Assembly: GCA_002336845.1 (NCBI GenBank)
Contig: DDEX01000061.1
Span: 6,467 to 21,322 of the forward strand
DNA: 14,856 nucleotides
DNA from: Rhodobacteraceae bacterium UBA1943
GTDB taxonomy: Bacteria > Pseudomonadota > Alphaproteobacteria > Rhodobacterales > Rhodobacteraceae
Reading direction: 5' to 3'
This document shows positions 1 to 6,421 of the stretch, one piece after another. How positions within the stretch are numbered: position 1 is the stretch's first letter; each line of letters starts with the position of its first letter. The position numbers and the translations under genes were made by a program. The notes below the pieces were generated by a model. That model was not told the DNA's origin. It saw only the letters and a program-made list of their open reading frames with translations, and did no database searches.

Positions 1-941
1 GCCGCCGGGGTGCCGCTGTCGGGCACCGGGCAGACAATATCGGCCTCGACCGGCGATTCCTTGGCCAGTTCCACGCCGATCTGGCGTCGCGTCTCATAGA
101 CCGAACGGCCGCCATACTGGCTGTCGGGGCGGCTGAAATACACCTGTTCAAAGATGCAGAACCGCGACTTCGCCACACCGAAGGGACGCGAGGATTCGAT
201 CTTGTTGCCCTCGATGATCACCATCTCGCCCGGCTCGACCTCGCGCACGAAATCGGCGCCGATGATGTCGAGCGCGCAGGTCTCCGAGGCAAGTGCCCAG
301 CCCGAATCGCCCACGCGGCCCAGAACCAGCGGGCGTACGCCAAGCGCGTCGCGCACCCCGATCAGCTTGGTGCGCGTCATGGCGATGACGCTGAACGCGC
401 CTTCAACCCGGCGCAGCGCATCCTTGATGCGTTCCGAGATCGTCTTCTGGATCGACCGCGCCATCAGATGGATGATGCACTCGCTGTCCGATGACGACTG
501 AAAGATCGAGCCGCGCTCGATCAGCTCGCGGCGCAGGGCGGCGGCATTGGTCAGGTTGCCGTTATGGGCAATCGCGGCGCCCCCCATCGAAAACTCGCCG
601 AAAAAGGGCTGCACGTCGCGGATCGCGGTCGCGCCCTTCGACCCGGCGGTGGAATAGCGCACATGGCCGATGCCGATGGAACCGGGCAGGGTAGCGATCA
701 CGTCGGCCTTGGTGAAGTTGTCGCGCACATAGCCGAAGCGGCGGGCCGAGTTGAACCCGTGCTCGGGATCGTGGGTCACGATGCCGCCCGCCTCTTGCCC
801 GCGGTGTTGCAGGGCGTGCAGGCCAAGGGCGACGAAGCTTGCCGCATCTGCCACGCCGACCACGCCGAAGATGCCACATTCTTCCTTCAGCTTGTCGCCG
901 TCTTGCAGCGGCTGAAACGGGTGGGCGGGGAAGCGGCGCAT
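1..941 (-). CDS. purF: Amidophosphoribosyltransferase (PurF), 3' end outside window
   Basis: First committed step of de novo purine synthesis: PRPP plus glutamine gives phosphoribosylamine. The visible part, 313 codons from the N-terminus, is the Ntn-hydrolase glutaminase domain and the start of the phosphoribosyltransferase domain. A CGIFGVVG motif places the likely nucleophile at Cys22, so residues 1-21 would be a propeptide cleaved off, as in Bacillus-type PurF. Further glutaminase motifs are GHVRYSTAG, AHNGNLTNA and SSSDSE. The ATG at 941 is preceded by a GGAG-like ribosome site (cggagagccc) and gives the expected propeptide length. The PRPP-binding loop is not reached; the frame leaves the window near VCPVPDSGTPA. 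It follows cvpA by 89 bases on the same strand, an arrangement also known in E. coli. Family assignment is secure; completeness cannot be judged. Confidence 0.96.
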   Translation of the reverse strand, partial: MRRFPAHPFQPLQDGDKLKEECGIFGVVGVADAASFVALGLHALQHRGQEAGGIVTHDPEHGFNSARRFGYVRDNFTKADVIATLPGSIGIGHVRYSTAGSKGATAIRDVQPFFGEFSMGGAAIAHNGNLTNAAALRRELIERGSIFQSSSDSECIIHLMARSIQKTISERIKDALRRVEGAFSVIAMTRTKLIGVRDALGVRPLVLGRVGDSGWALASETCALDIIGADFVREVEPGEMVIIEGNKIESSRPFGVAKSRFCIFEQVYFSRPDSQYGGRSVYETRRQIGVELAKESPVEADIVCPVPDSGTPA

Positions 942-1012
942 GGGCTCTCCGAATCCTGTGGGCTTATGGCGCACCATGTAGGCCCTTGCCGCCGGGAAGT
1001 CACCCCCGGAAA

Positions 1013-1028
1013 GTCACGGTTCCGTGAC
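1013..1028 (-). terminator. Hairpin directly after cvpA stop, before purF
   Basis: A GTCACGG / CCGTGAC inverted repeat (7-bp arms, 2-base centre) begins two bases after the cvpA stop codon. On the minus strand it is followed by TTTCC, a very short T run, so it is at best a weak or partial terminator or an RNA-processing site between cvpA and purF. Further on, the same leader carries two near-identical copies of GTGACTTYCCGG, one overlapping the hairpin arm. Confidence 0.4.
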
Positions 1029-1030
1029 GA

Positions 1031-1636
1031 TCAGTTGCCGGTCGGGGCGGTTGCATCCGGCGCAGGCGTTGCAGCAGGAGCGGTGCCTGCGCAAACGGCA
1101 GTCAGGCTGTTGTAGCGCGACACGATCCAGCCCGGCGCATCATCGGGCACGGCGGCATCAATATTGGCCTGGAACGAGGCGAAAATCTTGGCTGCGCGCG
1201 AATTGTCAACTTCGGGCACGGTATTGGCGGCCACCGCGCGGTCATAGACCAGAAAGGCCACGCCAACCAAAAGGATGCCGCGCACCACGCCGAAAAGGAA
1301 CCCAAGGCCCTGATCGATGCCGCCCAGAGCCGACCGCTGCACCACCGAGGAAAACAATGGCGTGAACAGCGAGGCGAGGATCAGCCCCACCGCAAAGACC
1401 GCAGCGAAAGAGGCGATGATCGACAATTCGCAACTGTCGCCCAGGAATTTGCCCACCACCGGCAGTTCCTTGACCAGCGGTTGTGCGGCGGGCGCAAAGG
1501 CATAACCCAGTACCGCTGCGCCGACCCAGCCGACAATCGCCATCGCCTCGCGCACGAAACCGCGCGAATAGGCCAGGATTGCAGACAGCACTATGATGAC
1601 GGCAACGCCCGCATCGACCAGAGTGAAGCCTTCCAT
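1031..1636 (-). CDS. cvpA: CvpA family inner-membrane protein
   Basis: A 201-residue membrane protein of the colicin V production family, encoded upstream of purF as in enterobacteria; its molecular role is unsettled and has been tied to envelope integrity. Four hydrophobic segments are visible at about residues 7-23, 31-49, 71-95 and 108-131, with the family's YSRGFVRE motif after helix 1 and LGFLFGVVRG in helix 4. The C-terminus (about 183-201) is an Ala/Pro/Thr-rich tail, probably disordered. A GTG lies one codon upstream at 1639, but the GGAGG at about five bases before the ATG at 1636 favours that ATG. radA ends 18 bases upstream on the same strand, so the two are very likely cotranscribed, with purF following. 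Confidence 0.92.
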   Translation of the reverse strand: MEGFTLVDAGVAVIIVLSAILAYSRGFVREAMAIVGWVGAAVLGYAFAPAAQPLVKELPVVGKFLGDSCELSIIASFAAVFAVGLILASLFTPLFSSVVQRSALGGIDQGLGFLFGVVRGILLVGVAFLVYDRAVAANTVPEVDNSRAAKIFASFQANIDAAVPDDAPGWIVSRYNSLTAVCAGTAPAATPAPDATAPTGN

Positions 1637-1654
1637 CACACCCTCCGGCGGGTC

Positions 1655-3013
1655 TCAGCCCGCTCCGAACATCTCTCCGGTAAAGGCCGTAAGGTCGGGC
1701 ATTTCCCGTACACTCATTCCCTCTACCATGCCCGCCTTCGACCGGCTGGGCGCAATGGCTTGTGAGAAACCAAGTTTCGCCGCCTCTTTCAACCTGTTTT
1801 CGGTCTGGCCCACCGGGCGCAGCGCGCCCGACAGGCTGATTTCGCCGAAAAGCACCGTTTCGGGGGGAATTGCGACATCCTCGCGCGCCGACAACAGGGC
1901 CGCGGCCACCGCAAGGTCGGCGGCAGGTTCGGTCACGCGCATCCCCCCGGCCACGTTCAGGAACACGTCAAGCCCCGCAAAGGGAATGCCGCAGCGCGCC
2001 TCCAGCACGGCGAGAATCGTTGAAAGCCGTCCCGAGTCGAGGCCAACCACCGTGCGGCGCGGAGTGCCAAGCGGGCTGGGGGCAACCAGCGCCTGAATTT
2101 CGGTCAGCACCGGCCGCGTGCCCTCGATCCCGGCAAAGACCGCAGAGCCGGGGTTGGGCTGGCCGCGTTCCGACAGGAACAGGGTCGAGGGGTTGGTGAC
2201 CTGGCTCAGCCCGCCGCCGGTCATCTCGAACACGCCGATCTCATCGGCCGGGCCAAAGCGGTTCTTCACCGCGCGCAGGATGCGGAACTGATGCCCGCGC
2301 TCGCCCTCGAAATAGAGAACGGTATCGACCATGTGTTCCACCACGCGCGGCCCGGCAATCTGGCCATCCTTGGTGACATGACCGACAAGTATCACCGCCA
2401 CCCCGCGCCGCTTGGCAAAGGTCACCAGCTCATGCGCCGCCGCGCGCACCTGAGAAACACTGCCGGGCGCCGAGTCGACCGTATCCAGCCACATGGTCTG
2501 GATCGAATCGATGATCGCCAGACCCGGGCGTTCGGCATCCAGCGTGGTCAGGATGTCGCGCAGGTTGGTCTCTGCCCCCAGCCGTACCGGCGCATCCGCC
2601 AGCCCCAGCCGCTGCGCCCGCATCCGCACCTGCGCGCTTGCTTCCTCACCCGAGATGTAAAGGCAATTCAGCCCCTTGCGGGCAAAACTTGCCGCCGCCT
2701 GCAACAAGAGCGTCGATTTCCCGATCCCCGGATCCCCGCCCACCAGCACCGCCGAGGCAGGCACGAGGCCCCCGCCCAGCACCCGGTCCAGCTCCTCCAT
2801 CCCCGACCCCACGCGGGGCGGTGGTGCCTCGACGCCCGACAGATCGGACAGGGCCAGGCTCTTGCCCTTTCCTCCCAGCGCCTTGGGGCCTGCCGACAAG
2901 GGCGCCTCCTCGACGATGGAATTCCAGGCTCCGCAGGCCTCACACCGGCCCTGCCATTTGCGATGCGACGCACCGCAGGCGGTGCAGGTGAAGGAGGGTC
3001 CGGCTTTGCTCAT
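1655..3013 (-). CDS. radA: DNA repair protein RadA
   Basis: RadA (Sms), a RecA-like ATPase that works with RecA in recombination and branch migration. The 452-residue length is normal. In order: an N-terminal four-cysteine zinc finger (Cys10, Cys13, Cys24, Cys27), a RecA-like core with Walker A GDPGIGKST at 93-101 and Walker B LAIIDS near 165-170, the RadA-specific KNRFG motif at 250-254, and a C-terminal Lon-protease-like domain. The start at 3013 places the zinc finger at the usual distance; the ribosome site before it is weak. Upstream lies the palindromic repeat block at 3062-3174, which separates it from the pqiA-like gene. Downstream it runs into cvpA after 18 bases. No truncation or missing motif was seen. 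Confidence 0.97.
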   Translation of the reverse strand: MSKAGPSFTCTACGASHRKWQGRCEACGAWNSIVEEAPLSAGPKALGGKGKSLALSDLSGVEAPPPRVGSGMEELDRVLGGGLVPASAVLVGGDPGIGKSTLLLQAAASFARKGLNCLYISGEEASAQVRMRAQRLGLADAPVRLGAETNLRDILTTLDAERPGLAIIDSIQTMWLDTVDSAPGSVSQVRAAAHELVTFAKRRGVAVILVGHVTKDGQIAGPRVVEHMVDTVLYFEGERGHQFRILRAVKNRFGPADEIGVFEMTGGGLSQVTNPSTLFLSERGQPNPGSAVFAGIEGTRPVLTEIQALVAPSPLGTPRRTVVGLDSGRLSTILAVLEARCGIPFAGLDVFLNVAGGMRVTEPAADLAVAAALLSAREDVAIPPETVLFGEISLSGALRPVGQTENRLKEAAKLGFSQAIAPSRSKAGMVEGMSVREMPDLTAFTGEMFGAG

Positions 3014-3061
3014 AGGGTCTTGTCGCGTGAAACGGACGGGTTCTCAAGCCCCGAGGTCGGA

Positions 3062-3174
3062 CCGGGGCGCTGCCCCGGACCCCGGAGTATTTCCAGAAGG
3101 GCAAATGCAACACCGTCTGTGCATTTGCCCTTCTGGAAATACTCCACGGGGGTGCGGGGGTGTGAAACCCCCGC
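3062..3174. repeat. Palindromic intergenic repeat, copy A (perfect 26-bp hairpin)
   Basis: Three consecutive inverted repeats fill the gap between the pqiA-like gene and radA. The centre is a perfect 26-bp stem: arms 3084-3109 and 3120-3145 around a 10-base loop. It is flanked by a GC hairpin CCGGGGC/GCCCCGG (3062-3078) and a second one GCGGGGG/CCCCCGC (3154-3174). The right half carries the shared AAATA..CC-ACGGGGGTGCGGG sequence also found in copies B and D. There is no U-tract after the hairpins on either strand. It starts nine bases beyond the pqiA-like stop codon and ends about 48 bases before radA, so it probably forms in the mRNA between the two genes. Confidence 0.85.
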
Positions 3175-3182
3175 CGCCGACA

Positions 3183-3605
3183 TCAGCCCCGCGCGCTGCG
3201 GAGTGAAATCAGGAGGGAGGTCAGGATGCAGCCGGTGAACAGCCACAGCCCCCAGGCGGTTTCCACCGTCACCACGCCCGCCCCCTTGGCCAGAACGATG
3301 TAAAGGGCGATCAGAAACACGTCCGCCATGGCGAGCTTGCCAAGGATGGACAGCACCGGCAGGGCGGCGGGTTTCAGCAGGTCGAAATGGATCAGCGCCA
3401 GCCCGATGGTCTTGGCATAGGGGGCAAACACGGCAAGGAACGTCACCAGCAGCGCCAGTGCCGCATCGCTGCCCCACAAGGATTGCAGCCCAGTGACCAC
3501 CGAAATCTCATCCATCCCGAACAGCGGCAGCACGGCAGCCCGCATCAGCGGCGCAAACCATGACAGCGGGAACAGGATGAGAAGGGCAAGATTCAGCCAG
3601 CGCAT
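3183..3605 (-). CDS. PqiA-like (paraquat-inducible protein A) membrane protein, single domain
   Basis: A 140-residue membrane protein resembling one half of PqiA. It has about four hydrophobic segments: residues 5-26, 47-72, 92-109 and 116-134. The stretch LSILGKLAMADVFLIALYIV (85-104) matches the PqiA family signature, normally of the form (G)xWSMxDVFxxxL. E. coli PqiA has two such domains and a zinc ribbon and works with the MCE protein PqiB; here one domain exists and no cysteine ribbon is present. Its ATG directly abuts the TGA of the mlaF-like gene (TGAATG), implying translational coupling and a functional link with the MlaEF-type transporter. The mRNA then enters repeat copy A. The family call is fairly sure; a role in lipid transport is inferred from the neighbours. 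Confidence 0.82.
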   Translation of the reverse strand: MRWLNLALLILFPLSWFAPLMRAAVLPLFGMDEISVVTGLQSLWGSDAALALLVTFLAVFAPYAKTIGLALIHFDLLKPAALPVLSILGKLAMADVFLIALYIVLAKGAGVVTVETAWGLWLFTGCILTSLLISLRSARG

Positions 3606-4352
3606 TCAGCGCACCGATTCAATCGGCCCATCCGCCCGGCCATGGATGAACTGCTGCACATAAGGGTCTGGCGTGGCGTCCATTTCTGCCACGCCGCCGG
3701 TCCACTGGATCACGCCCTGATGCAGCATCGCCACCCGGTCGGCGATGGCGCGGACGGAACTCATATCATGGGTGATGGTCATGGCCGTCGCGCCCATTTC
3801 CACCACGATCTCGCGGATCAATTCGTTGATGACGCCCGACATGATCGGGTCCAGCCCCGTGGTCGGCTCATCGAAAAAGATGATCTCGGGTTCGGCCGCG
3901 ATGGCGCGGGCCAGGCCCACGCGCTTTTGCATGCCGCCCGACAGTTCGGCGGGGTAAAGGTCGGCCACCTCGGGCTTCAGGCCCACGCGGCGCAGCTTTT
4001 CCACCGCAATCGCGCGCGCCTCGGCCTTGGGCCGCTTCAGGCTGCCGCGCAGCAGGCGAAAGGCGACGTTTTCCCAGACGCGCAGCGAGTCGAACAAGGC
4101 CCCGCCCTGAAACAGCATCCCGAACCGCGCCAGAAAGGCATCGCGGTCGCCTTTCGTCACATCCACCCCGTCCAGGGTAATCGTGCCCCGATCTGGCCGC
4201 ACCAGTCCCAGCACGCATTTCAAGAGCACCGATTTCCCGGTGCCCGACCCGCCGATCACCACCATAGACTGTCCCTTGGGGATCAGCAGATCCACCCCGC
4301 GCAGCACGCGGTTCTCGCCAAAGGATTTGTGAACGCCGGAAAGCTCTATCAT
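3606..4352 (-). CDS. mlaF: MlaF-like ABC transporter ATP-binding protein
   Basis: The nucleotide-binding subunit (248 residues) of a MlaFEDB-type phospholipid ABC transporter at the inner membrane. All ATPase motifs are present: Walker A GGSGTGKS at 34-41, Q-loop Gln82, signature LSGGMQKR at 137-144, Walker B IIFFDEP at 157-163 with Glu162, and the H-loop His195 in TITHD. The SGGMQKR form of the signature, with Met after the glycines, is typical of the MlaF/Ttg2A group. Its ATG overlaps the permease stop by four bases (ATGA), and the pqiA-like gene follows immediately. No gene for a substrate-binding MCE protein (MlaD) or a STAS protein (MlaB) is in the cluster. The symbol is by family resemblance; the substrate is inferred. 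Confidence 0.9.
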   Translation of the reverse strand: MIELSGVHKSFGENRVLRGVDLLIPKGQSMVVIGGSGTGKSVLLKCVLGLVRPDRGTITLDGVDVTKGDRDAFLARFGMLFQGGALFDSLRVWENVAFRLLRGSLKRPKAEARAIAVEKLRRVGLKPEVADLYPAELSGGMQKRVGLARAIAAEPEIIFFDEPTTGLDPIMSGVINELIREIVVEMGATAMTITHDMSSVRAIADRVAMLHQGVIQWTGGVAEMDATPDPYVQQFIHGRADGPIESVR

Positions 4353-5131
4353 GCCGAGAAGAACACCTCTGTCAGCACATAGTTCGACGCCAGGATCAGG
4401 ACCGAGGCTGCCACCACCGCCGCCTTGGTCGCCGCCCCCACGCCTTGCGCCCCGCGCCCAGAGGTCATGCCCATATAGCAGCCCATCAGCGCGACGATGA
4501 AGCCGAAGACCGCCCCCTTCACCAGACCCGAGCCGACATCCCAGAATTGCAAAAAGTCGGTGGTGTTCTTCAGATAGCTCGCCGCATTGAAATCCAGCCG
4601 GCTGATGCCGACCAGCCAGCCGCCCGCAATGCCGATGGAATCGCCCACCGCCACCAGAACCGGCACGGCCAGAGTGGCGGCCAGAATGCGTGGAACCGCC
4701 AGATATTTCATCGGGTTGGTGGAAAGTGTGGTCAGCGCGTCGATCTGCTCGGTCACCTTCATCGTGCCCAGTTCGGCCGCGATGGAGCTTGCGACCCGTG
4801 CCGCCACCATCAGCCCGCCCAAAACGGGGCCAAGTTCGCGAGTCATGCCGATGGCCACGATCTGCGGCACCACCGCCTCGGCGTTGAACCGCGCGCCACC
4901 GGCATAGATTTGCAGCGCAAGGGCACCGCCGGTAAAGATCGCCGTCAGCCCCACGACGGGCAGCGACAGCCAGCCGATCTGGATCAGCGCGGTCAGGAAC
5001 TCTCGTCCGTAGAACGGCGGGCGGAACAGATGGCTGATCACCTCGCCCGCAAAGATCGCCACCCGGCCAAGCGCGGCCAGCGCCCGCAGGACGGGGCGGC
5101 CAAGGGCGGCAAGAAAGCCGGTCAGGCTCAC
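4349..5131 (-). CDS. mlaE: MlaE-like ABC transporter permease
   Basis: The integral membrane subunit (260 residues) of a MlaE/YrbE-type lipid transporter. The family hallmark stretch TRELGPVLGGLMVAARVASS begins at residue 98, followed by AELGTMKVTEQIDAL; a second conserved block, VKGAVFGFIVALMGCYMG, starts at 204. Hydrophobic segments lie at about 52-76, 148-175, 205-222 and 237-256, preceded by an amphipathic N-terminus with HLFRPPFYGREF. Translation starts at a GTG at 5131 that overlaps the alr stop codon (GTGA), with a GGAAGG six bases upstream. Its partner ATPase overlaps its own 3' end. MlaE normally docks an MCE-domain protein on the periplasmic side; none is encoded here, so that partner must be elsewhere or replaced. 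Confidence 0.92.
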   Translation of the reverse strand: MSLTGFLAALGRPVLRALAALGRVAIFAGEVISHLFRPPFYGREFLTALIQIGWLSLPVVGLTAIFTGGALALQIYAGGARFNAEAVVPQIVAIGMTRELGPVLGGLMVAARVASSIAAELGTMKVTEQIDALTTLSTNPMKYLAVPRILAATLAVPVLVAVGDSIGIAGGWLVGISRLDFNAASYLKNTTDFLQFWDVGSGLVKGAVFGFIVALMGCYMGMTSGRGAQGVGAATKAAVVAASVLILASNYVLTEVFFSA

Positions 5132-6177
5132 GTCCGGCCTTCCAGATAACGGCGCGTGTAGCGCGGGCCCAGGCTGGTCAAAATCTCATACCCGATGGTG
5201 CCGGCTGCATCGGCCAGATCGTCCGGCCCCTGATGTGGGCCAAGGATGTCGAGCGTCTTCGGCACCTCTTTCAGATGCGTCACATCCACCGTGATCAGGT
5301 CCATCGACACCCGGCCGACCAAGGGGCAGGGCGTGTCGCCATCCCACAAAACGGCCCGGTTCGACATGCCGCGCCGCAAGCCATCGGCGTAACCGGCGGG
5401 CAGCGTGGCGATCAGCGAGGGCCCTTCGGCGACCCAGCTTGCGGAATAGCCCACTGCCTCACCGGGCGCCACCTCTCGCACCTGAACCACCGGCAGGGTC
5501 AGGGTGACGGCACGCAGCGCGCCCTCATAGGGCAGGCCGCCATAAAGGCCGATGCCGGGGCGTGTCAGGTCGAAATGATAGCGCGGGCCAAGCAGGATGC
5601 CACCCGTCGCCGCCAGCGACCGGGGCACGCCTGTGCCATCGGTCATTGCATGGAAATTCGCCAGTTGCAGCTCGTTCAGCGCATGATCAGGCTCATCGGC
5701 GCAGGCAAGGTGCGACATCAGAAGCTCGGGCGATGCCTCCAACACGAAGGGCGCTGCCGCCTCCCACTCTGCCTCTTCCATGCCCAGCCGGTTCATGCCG
5801 GTATCAAGCTGCACGCCAAAGGCATGGCCGGGCAGCGATTCCAGATGGCGCGTCACCTGATCAAGGCTGTTCAGCATCGGCGTCAGGTCAAGGTCCGAGA
5901 TCATCTCGGTATCGCCGGGCATGTGACCCGACAGCACGCAGATTTGCGGCCCCGGTCCCAGCGCCTGCCGCACCGCCGCGCCTTCTTCTGCAACGGCCAC
6001 AAAGAACCGCCGCGCGCCGGCATGGGCCAGGGCGCGGGCCACGCGGGCGGCGCCAAGGCTGTAAGCATCCGCCTTGACCACGGCGGCGGTTTGCACGCCC
6101 GAGGCAGAGGCACGGTCAAGCGCGCGCCAGTTGGCGGCGATTGCATCAAGGTCGATGGTGAGGAGTCCGGTTGCCAT
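5128..6177 (-). CDS. alr: Alanine racemase
   Basis: PLP enzyme interconverting L- and D-alanine, supplying D-Ala for peptidoglycan. Seen: the PLP lysine Lys35 in VVKADAYSLG, DTGMNRLG at 125-132, SHLACADE at 155-162, RPGIGLYG at 206-213, the C-terminal catalytic Tyr244 in VGYSASW, and AGYADGLRR near 261. Some normally conserved spots differ: AYS rather than AYG after the lysine, LAATGG where ANSAG is usual, and VSMD for VCMD. The start chosen is the ATG at 6177 (349 residues), which puts LTIDLDAIAANWRAL at the usual N-terminal place. An in-frame GTG at 6252 would add 25 proline-rich residues unlike the family. Both starts have weak ribosome sites. The 3' end overlaps the mlaE start, so it leads the envelope operon. 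Repeat copy B lies upstream. Confidence 0.94.
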   Translation of the reverse strand: MATGLLTIDLDAIAANWRALDRASASGVQTAAVVKADAYSLGAARVARALAHAGARRFFVAVAEEGAAVRQALGPGPQICVLSGHMPGDTEMISDLDLTPMLNSLDQVTRHLESLPGHAFGVQLDTGMNRLGMEEAEWEAAAPFVLEASPELLMSHLACADEPDHALNELQLANFHAMTDGTGVPRSLAATGGILLGPRYHFDLTRPGIGLYGGLPYEGALRAVTLTLPVVQVREVAPGEAVGYSASWVAEGPSLIATLPAGYADGLRRGMSNRAVLWDGDTPCPLVGRVSMDLITVDVTHLKEVPKTLDILGPHQGPDDLADAAGTIGYEILTSLGPRYTRRYLEGRT

Positions 6178-6311
6178 GGCAGGGGTTTTGACCTTTGGCG
6201 GCTTGGGGTCAAGCGGAAATTGCCCGAAGGGGGCGCCGCACGCACGGGGCACCGAACCCCGCGCATGCGGGCTGCCGCGGAACGGGCGGTTGAGGGTGCG
6301 CCTGTGGCGGG

Positions 6312-6412
6312 CGCCGCTTCCTCCGGCGGGGATATTTATGCCAATGTGAAGATGTGCAGCTTCATCTGTTCATAAATATTCTCGGGGGGTGCGGGGGGCG
6401 AAGCGCCCCCGC
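6312..6412. repeat. Palindromic intergenic repeat, copy B
   Basis: An inverted pair of the same unit as copy A, just 3' of dnaB and upstream of alr. A GC hairpin CGCCG/CGGCG (6312-6328) is followed by a GGGGATATTTATG arm. The imperfect central stem pairs 6332-6351 with 6360-6379: nine perfect pairs (ATATTTATG/CATAAATAT), a 5-base internal loop, then six pairs including one G-T, closed by an 8-base loop. A GC hairpin GCGGGGG/CCCCCGC at 6391-6412 has the same stem as copy A. No U-tract follows. The right hairpin is ten bases from the dnaB stop codon. Confidence 0.8.
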
Positions 6413-6421
6413 TTCTTGCGA

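Noticed and set aside
3062..3174. CRISPR array or insertion-sequence ends
   Set aside because: Arms are inverted, not direct regularly spaced repeats. There is no transposase, spacer set or target-site duplication nearby.
6178..6252. 25-residue N-terminal extension of alanine racemase from a GTG at 6252
   Set aside because: The extension is proline-rich and unlike Alr N-termini; the ATG at 6177 gives the standard beginning.
5233..6375. 380-codon open frame on the plus strand, antisense to alr
   Set aside because: It lies fully opposite alr, whose motifs are intact. Translation is His/Gln/Arg-rich with no family motif, as expected from GC3-biased DNA read on the opposite strand.
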